Part shown: positions 4,339 through 8,336 of the stretch, piece by piece
How positions within the stretch are numbered: position 1 is the stretch's first letter
Layout: each line of letters opens with the position of its first letter
Origin: CAYGWP01 sp964353455
GTDB taxonomy: Bacteria; Planctomycetota; Phycisphaerae; FEN-1346
Assembly: GCA_964353455.1 (NCBI GenBank)
Contig: CAYGWP010000349.1
Location: forward strand, 1-8,336
Length of the DNA: 8,336 bases
Reading direction: 5' to 3'
Position numbers and translations under genes: made by a program
The notes under the pieces: generated by a model
Told to the model about the DNA's origin: nothing
Seen by the model: the letters and a program-made list of their open reading frames with translations, nothing else
Database searches by the model: none

Positions 4339-5949
4339 CTACTTGGAATCGTCGGCGTCATCGGCCGCGGGGGCCTTGCCCTTGGCGCCCTTGCGTGCAG
4401 CGCGTTTGGCGGCGGCCTCGCCGCCGGCGCCCTCGCGCTTGGGCGGGACGTACGGGCCGGTTCCCTCGGCCGCCCATGCCAGGTCCTCGCGGATGCCGGG
4501 CTGCTCGGCGTTGGGCTCGTTGAACCTGCGGCAGTGGTCCGCCAGGCTCCTGGCGAGGTCGCCAGTGATCTCGCGCGACTCGGATAAGTGGAAAAGGTTG
4601 CGCATCTCCAGCGGGTCGCGATCGAGGTCAAAGAGGCCCGGCTCGCCGCCGGCTGACAAGACAATCTTGTAGCGACTGGACACGGCCATCAGCCACTGGC
4701 CGCCGGCGTGGCGCGAGAATGCCACGTCCTTCCACCCCGGGGGCCGGGCGCCGAGGAAGAGCGCGGAGGCGTCGCGGCCCTCGTCGCCCGCCCTTAGTCC
4801 TGGCGGGCCCGGTACGCCCATCAGCCCCAGGATCGTCGGCTTGAAATCGGCGTTGGCGATAGCCTCGCGGACCACGGTGCCCGGCTTTATCCGGCCCGGA
4901 TAGAAGACGAGGAGCGGAATCCGGGCCGAGGCCTCCATCGGGACCCCCTTGTCGATGCGGCCGTGCTCGCCGCACATGTCGCCGTGGTCCGACGTGAAGA
5001 CGATGATCGTGCGGTCCACGAGCCCGGACTCGCGCAGGGCGGCGAGGATGCGGCCGACGTTATCGTCGATACACTTCACCATGCCGAAATACTTCGACAT
5101 GTTCTCCATCGCTGCCCCGGCGGGCGGCGCGGCCCACGCCGGCAATCCTTCTCCCGCCGAGCGGCCCGATGCGGGCAACTGGAATTTCAGGTGGTCGAAC
5201 ATGGTGTCGTACGGCGGCCGCACGGTGTTCGGCCCGTGCGGGTCCGGAAAACTCACCATGTAGCAGAACGGCCGGTCCTTGTGCGCCCTCAGGAACTCGA
5301 TGGTCTTTGAGGCCAGGAAGTCCGTGGTGAACGACCGCTCGTCGGCCCCCTGGACGTTGTAGGTGGGCTGGCCCTTGGCGTCCATGGCCTTTACGCGCGG
5401 GCCGGACGGCGTGTCCTCGAGCTGCTTCCAGTGGCCGCGGTTGAACATGTAGCGGTTGTCATCGAAGCCGAACTTGCGGGCAGGCGCCCAGCCCGGCTTG
5501 GCCGCACCGTCCACGTGCCACTTGCCCGCGTAGCCCGTGGCGCAGCCGCAGCGCCGAAGCGCCTCGGCGAAGGTGACCACGTCGTCGCGCATCGGCACGT
5601 CGTTGACGGGTGCGCCGGTGTTCTGGGGGAAGCGTCCCGAGACGAATGCGGCCCGCGACGGCGTGCAGACGGGCGACGAGGCGTAGAAACGGTCGGCGAT
5701 CGCCCCGTTGCGGGCGATCCAGTCGATGTTCGGCGTCTCGACGGCCACGCCCGGCCCCCAGACAAACGCGTGCTCCGGCGCCAGGAGCGCCCGGTAGCAG
5801 CCCAGGGTGCGGAAGTTGTGCTCGTCGGTGTGGAGCACCAGGAGGTTGGGCCGGCGCACTGGCGGCGTCTCGGCCCGTGCGTCGCGGCCGACGGTGGCCG
5901 CTGCGGCCCACAGGCCGGCCAGTTTCAGCAATTCCCGTCGCGTGGTCAT
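4339..5949 (-). CDS. Exported sulfatase, 536 residues (last gene of the sulfatase run)
   Basis: This is a formylglycine-dependent (type I) sulfatase, which hydrolyses sulfate esters. The ATG at 5949 has GGGAG (5956-5960) 6 nt upstream. Residues 1-26 are a twin-arginine-type signal (TRRELLKLAG, then Ala-rich, ending DARA). PNLLVLHTDEHN (34-45) is the first metal site, with Asp-Glu where many relatives have Asp-Asp. CTPSR (95-99) is the sulfatase signature whose Cys95 would be converted to formylglycine. GKWH (142-145), FPDPHGP (234-240), IIVFTSDHGDM (315-325) and Lys334 complete the active-site pattern. RDPLEMRNLFH (444-454) is the usual C-terminal motif. The last 30 residues or so are Lys/Ala/Asp-rich and probably disordered. 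Residues 382-389 are encoded by palindromic repeat copy B. The start overlaps the stop of the stub upstream (ATGA), indicating translational coupling. Substrate is unknown; a sulfated polysaccharide is the usual guess for such clusters. Confidence 0.95.
   Translation of the reverse strand: MTTRRELLKLAGLWAAAATVGRDARAETPPVRRPNLLVLHTDEHNFRTLGCYRALLAPEHAFVWGPGVAVETPNIDWIARNGAIADRFYASSPVCTPSRAAFVSGRFPQNTGAPVNDVPMRDDVVTFAEALRRCGCATGYAGKWHVDGAAKPGWAPARKFGFDDNRYMFNRGHWKQLEDTPSGPRVKAMDAKGQPTYNVQGADERSFTTDFLASKTIEFLRAHKDRPFCYMVSFPDPHGPNTVRPPYDTMFDHLKFQLPASGRSAGEGLPAWAAPPAGAAMENMSKYFGMVKCIDDNVGRILAALRESGLVDRTIIVFTSDHGDMCGEHGRIDKGVPMEASARIPLLVFYPGRIKPGTVVREAIANADFKPTILGLMGVPGPPGLRAGDEGRDASALFLGARPPGWKDVAFSRHAGGQWLMAVSSRYKIVLSAGGEPGLFDLDRDPLEMRNLFHLSESREITGDLARSLADHCRRFNEPNAEQPGIREDLAWAAEGTGPYVPPKREGAGGEAAAKRAARKGAKGKAPAADDADDSK
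4787..4809 (-). repeat. Dispersed palindromic repeat, copy B (23 bp), inside a sulfatase gene
   Basis: This is the exact reverse complement of 495-517. In the sulfatase reading direction it encodes roughly G-P-P-G-L-R-A-G, in a loop between the conserved ILGLMGVP helix and the GRDASALF segment. Insertion there would be tolerated, because the frame stays open and all active-site motifs are intact. Confidence 0.8.
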
Positions 5950-6158
5950 CGGTATCTCCCTTGCCGGGCTGCACGGGTTTGGCCCATGCACGACGCCTCG
6001 TAGTAGCCCCAATCGTCGAGGACGATGTGGACGAAGTTCGGCTTCGCGCCGGCCCGCCAGTAAGTAGGCCCGGCCGCCATCGACCACTTCGGCATCGCCA
6101 GTGCGGCGGCCCCCGCGGCGGACCACTTCAGGAACTCGCGACGATTGACGGCGTTCAT
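5946..6158 (-). pseudogene. Truncated sulfatase stub: signal sequence plus first metal motif only
   Basis: The ATG at 6158 has a strong ribosome binding site (GGAGGAG, complement of 6163-6169, spacing 4 nt), 30 bp after the previous sulfatase. The 70-codon frame begins MNAVNRREFLKWSAAGAAAL, a typical twin-arginine signal ending near WSMAAG. It continues KPNFVHIVLDDWGYYEASCM, the start of a sulfatase with the metal-binding Asp-Asp pair (residues 48-49). Homology stops at about residue 59. Ten unrelated residues follow and then TGA at 5946-5948, leaving no CxPSR signature, so it cannot be an active sulfatase. The likely cause is a deletion of the rest of the gene that fused its beginning to the leader of the next gene. 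The stop overlaps the next start as ATGA, so the stub may still act as a translated leader. A functional small exported peptide cannot be excluded. Confidence 0.8.
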
Positions 6159-6162
6159 GGTT

Positions 6163-6169
6163 CTCCTCC
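6163..6169 (-). promoter_or_regulatory. Strong ribosome binding site of the sulfatase stub
   Basis: The complement GGAGGAG lies 4 nt before ATG 6158. Its preservation, although the gene body is lost, fits continued translation into the stub and on to the coupled sulfatase downstream. Confidence 0.6.
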
Positions 6170-6188
6170 GTTCCTTTGCGCAGGACGC

Positions 6189-7583
6189 TCACGGCAGCGA
6201 CTTCCGCCAGGCCAGCGCCTTGTCGGCCAGGCGCTGCGCGGTGGCGACTTCCTTCTCGGCCAGGTTGGTGGTTTCCTTCGGGTCGGCGGGGATGTCGTAA
6301 AGTTCCGCCCCGCCGCCGTCGGCGCTCACGAGCAACTTCCACTTGCCTTCGCGGACGCCTAAGTTCGGGCTCCGGTCGTTCTTCACGTCCGGATAGAGGT
6401 CATCCGCCTTCTTGTCCTTGCCGACTTTGTAACGCACCGCCGGGTAGAGGAAATGCGCGTTGCGGCCGTACTCCCAGAAGAGCGGCCGCGTGCGCTCCTG
6501 CGGCGCGCCGAGCCACGCGCGGCTCATGTCTTCACCGTCGAACTCCGGGCCCGCCGGCCGTACGGCCAGCGCACAGACCGTCGGCAACAGGTCCACGGCG
6601 CCCACGACGGTCCGCTCGTCCACCCTGCCGGCAGGGATGCGCCCGGGCCAGCGCACGATGAAGGGCATGCGGATGCCGCCCTCGTAGAGGCTCCACTTCA
6701 TGCCGCGCAGGCCTCCCGTCCGCCGGTGGTCCTGGAACGGCGGGTTCGGGCCGTTATCGCTGGTGAAAATCACGATGGTGTTCCCGGCCAGCCCCTCGGC
6801 CTGGATGAAATCGAGCAGCCGCCCGAACTGGCGGTCGTACTCATCGAGCACGGCATTGAAGTCCTGGTGGCCCGGCGGAGCGGTGTCGTACTTCGACCGC
6901 AGTTCCGGGTCGGCCACGTGCGGGTCGTGCACGTCGTTGGGCCAGATGTTGACGTAGAACGGGCGGTCCTTGCGGCGGCGGATGAAGTCCATCGCCTTCT
7001 CGACGAACTTCTGCGTGCGGCGGAAGCGCGGCGTGCCCTTGGCCGCAGGGTCGTTGTCGATGCCCGGCCCCATGCCTTCCCAGGTGGTCCAACTTTCGTC
7101 GAAGCCATATTCCTGCGGCAGCGGCGCATTGAGCACGTCGCGGCCGCCACCCATGTGCCACTTGCCGAAGTGGCCGGTAGCGTAGCCCGCGGCCTGGAGC
7201 GTGCGGGCGAGCGTCGGCGCCTTGGGGTCGAGCCAGTCGGCCTGCTGGTCGATCCGGTTGCCCTCGCGCGTCTGGAGGTAACTGGTGATCCGCCATCGCG
7301 CGGGGAACATGCCCGTGGTAAAGCCCACGCGCGAGGGCGAACAGATGGGCGATGCGCTGTAGAACTGCGTAAATCGGATGCCCTCGGCCGCCAGGCGGTC
7401 GATGTTGGGTGTCTTCAGTTCGGGGTTGCCGTAGCACGACAGGTCGCCCCAGCCCATGTCGTCGGTCAGGAAGAAGATGACGTTGGGCTTGCGCCCTGCG
7501 GCCTCTGCTGCGCGAAGCCGACCCGGCAGCAGCATCGCCGCGGCACCGAGACCCACCGCTTGAAGAAACGTGCGACGGTTCAC
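6189..7583 (-). CDS. Exported arylsulfatase-type sulfatase, 464 residues
   Basis: This is a complete type I sulfatase. GTG 7583 is chosen as start because AAGGAG (7594-7599) lies 10 nt upstream and the protein then opens directly with the twin-arginine motif NRRTFLQAVG, an Ala/Leu-rich core and RAAEA near 25-29. An in-frame GTG at 7607 would place the ribosome binding site inside the gene. Motifs in order: PNVIFFLTDDMGWGDLSCYG (33-52, Asp41/Asp42 metal ligands); TPNIDRLAAEGIRFTQFY (58-75); CSPSR (81-85, Cys81 for formylglycine); HFGKWHMGG (138-146, Lys141 and His143); PNDVHDPH (215-222); IVIFTSDNGP (270-279, Asp276/Asn277); GMKWSLYEGGIRMPFIVRWP (294-313, Lys296). The family's usual closing block GKWKLLVSADGGGAELYDI and DPKETTNLA is present. 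Length and order match arylsulfatase A-like enzymes of sulfatase-rich bacteria. It is 60 bp after the sulfatase upstream and 30 bp before the stub, so operonic. The exact sulfated substrate cannot be told from sequence. Confidence 0.96.
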   Translation of the reverse strand: MNRRTFLQAVGLGAAAMLLPGRLRAAEAAGRKPNVIFFLTDDMGWGDLSCYGNPELKTPNIDRLAAEGIRFTQFYSASPICSPSRVGFTTGMFPARWRITSYLQTREGNRIDQQADWLDPKAPTLARTLQAAGYATGHFGKWHMGGGRDVLNAPLPQEYGFDESWTTWEGMGPGIDNDPAAKGTPRFRRTQKFVEKAMDFIRRRKDRPFYVNIWPNDVHDPHVADPELRSKYDTAPPGHQDFNAVLDEYDRQFGRLLDFIQAEGLAGNTIVIFTSDNGPNPPFQDHRRTGGLRGMKWSLYEGGIRMPFIVRWPGRIPAGRVDERTVVGAVDLLPTVCALAVRPAGPEFDGEDMSRAWLGAPQERTRPLFWEYGRNAHFLYPAVRYKVGKDKKADDLYPDVKNDRSPNLGVREGKWKLLVSADGGGAELYDIPADPKETTNLAEKEVATAQRLADKALAWRKSLP

Positions 7584-7593
7584 CGATCTTGGA

Positions 7594-7599
7594 CTCCTT
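7594..7599 (-). promoter_or_regulatory. Ribosome binding site deciding a GTG start
   Basis: The complement AAGGAG is 10 nt before GTG 7583 and favours that codon over GTG 7607, which would include the site within the coding sequence. Confidence 0.55.
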
Positions 7600-7643
7600 T
7601 CGACCACCGGCGACAGCCTTTGAACGTAGGCGAAGGGCGCGTT

Positions 7644-8336
7644 TCAGAACTTGCCCTTCGCCGATGCGACGATGTTCCGCTTGCCGTCGGTCCAGTGGTC
7701 CCTGTACCACGTGCACGCCTCGAACGTGTCATCGAGAGACTTCATCTTCTCTGCCATCTGCTTGCGAAGGCGATCCAGCGTATCCCGGTGGGCCGGGTCG
7801 GGGACGAGGTTCTGCATCTGGAGCGGGTCGCCATGGTTGTCGAAAAGCAGTTCCGACTTGTCCCGGCGATAGATGGCGTACGTGTGCCGCCTGTCGCGGA
7901 CGGCCCGCCACTCGAAGCCGTCGGCCCATTGCCAGGTGTGGCCCAGGCCCTGTAGGAAGGCGAACTCGGGCTCCGCGCCGGTCCGGCCCCGGGCCAGGTG
8001 GCTTAGGTCCATCCCCTCGACCGCGCCGGGAGTCGCCGCGGCGACCAGCCCCAGCAGCGTGGGCATGATGTCCGGCGTGCCCATGCAGGCGTCGGAAACG
8101 AGCCCGCCGGGGATCGTGCCGGGCCAGCGGACGATCATCGGCACGCGTGCGGCAGGATCGTAGAATGTGAGTTTGAACACCCGCCCGTTGGCGCCGAACA
8201 TTTCGCCGTGGTCGGATGTGAAGACGATGATCGTATCGTTCTTGATCCCGGCGGCATCCACGGCATCCATGATCCGGCCGACGTTGTCGTCCAGGTTCGC
8301 CGTCATCGCGTAGTACACGCGCTGGTAGGCGGGCAG
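7644..8336 (-). CDS. Sulfatase, C-terminal 230 residues (5' part beyond right edge)
   Basis: The frame is open to the right edge, so the N-terminus with the signal and CxPSR signature is not visible. What is seen is the second half of a type I sulfatase. YYAMTANLDDNVGRIMDAVD is the helix before the metal site. DTIIVFTSDHGEMFGANGRV carries the Asp-His metal ligands, followed by a Lys in VFKLTFYDPAARVPMIVRWP. TPDIMPTLLGL is the helix typical of the family, and FDNHGDPLQMQNLV is the 'DPxExxNL'-like motif. The end, FEACTWYRDHWTDGKRNIV, is an aromatic tail not found in the other two sulfatases here, so this gene belongs to a different subfamily. The stop at 7644-7646 is 60 bp before the next gene on the same strand. 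A complete gene would be expected to have about 450-500 residues. Confidence 0.94.
   Translation of the reverse strand: MPAYQRVYYAMTANLDDNVGRIMDAVDAAGIKNDTIIVFTSDHGEMFGANGRVFKLTFYDPAARVPMIVRWPGTIPGGLVSDACMGTPDIMPTLLGLVAAATPGAVEGMDLSHLARGRTGAEPEFAFLQGLGHTWQWADGFEWRAVRDRRHTYAIYRRDKSELLFDNHGDPLQMQNLVPDPAHRDTLDRLRKQMAEKMKSLDDTFEACTWYRDHWTDGKRNIVASAKGKF

Noticed and set aside
5950..6342. N-terminal extension of the sulfatase upstream of ATG 5949
   Set aside because: The frame is open for 131 more codons but reads as Arg/Gly-rich noise, overlaps the stub and the end of the previous sulfatase, and would bury the twin-arginine signal.
7584..7643. Promoter between the right-edge sulfatase and the next sulfatase
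   Set aside because: The 60-bp gap holds a ribosome binding site but no credible -35/-10 pair; co-transcription is simpler.
6453..7955. A 500-codon open frame on the plus strand across two sulfatase genes
   Set aside because: It is antisense to strongly supported sulfatase genes. Its translation is Arg/Val/Ala-rich with no recognisable motif. Long antisense frames are expected in GC-rich coding DNA.

Overview
The window is GC-rich bacterial DNA. It is dominated by a minus-strand run of sulfatase genes with twin-arginine-type signal sequences, and it has short palindromic repeats both between and inside genes. This combination best fits Planctomycetota or another sulfatase-rich member of the PVC superphylum (Kiritimatiellota, Lentisphaerota, Verrucomicrobiota). 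The assignment is an inference from gene content and repeat style, because no rRNA or other marker gene is present.

Left part (1-1913). A minus-strand gene running off the left edge encodes the start of a pRiA4b ORF-3-like domain. A small unrecognised plus-strand gene (290-571) follows. Next is a 415-residue plus-strand protein (666-1913) that also ends in a pRiA4b ORF-3-like domain. Its start is best placed at a TTG behind a very strong ribosome binding site, 31 codons downstream of the first ATG.

Middle (1914-4338). The plus-strand gene and the next minus-strand gene converge on a repeat-rich spacer. The spacer holds two direct copies of GGGGACTGTACCC around a small hairpin, then a 28-bp-stem hairpin followed by a T run that probably ends transcription. 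The minus-strand gene (2206-3981) encodes an exported protein of about 591 residues that resembles a TIM-barrel glycoside hydrolase. Close to its signal peptide it carries three perfect copies of a 36-bp palindrome-containing repeat, and a related palindrome sits in frame further on. Upstream of it is about 360 bp without a good gene, apart from a short possible C-terminal remnant.

Right part (4339-8336). Four sulfatase-family reading frames run in the minus direction with short gaps: a 5'-truncated one at the right edge (7644-8336), a complete one (6189-7583), a 70-codon stub containing only the signal sequence and first metal-binding motif (5946-6158), and another complete one (4339-5949). 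The stub ends in an ATGA overlap with the start of the last gene. They look like one operon for exported sulfate-ester hydrolysis, probably of sulfated polysaccharides, and the exported hydrolase-like protein downstream could act on the same glycan. No sulfatase-maturing enzyme, transporter or regulator is visible in the window.

The least ordinary signals are a family of GCCCGCCA...GGCGGG palindromes placed inside coding regions (495-517, 3639-3666, 3782-3889, 4787-4809), including a 23-bp identical pair in opposite orientations, and the decayed sulfatase that may now serve as a translated leader. I found no convincing new defence, CRISPR or RNA-based system.
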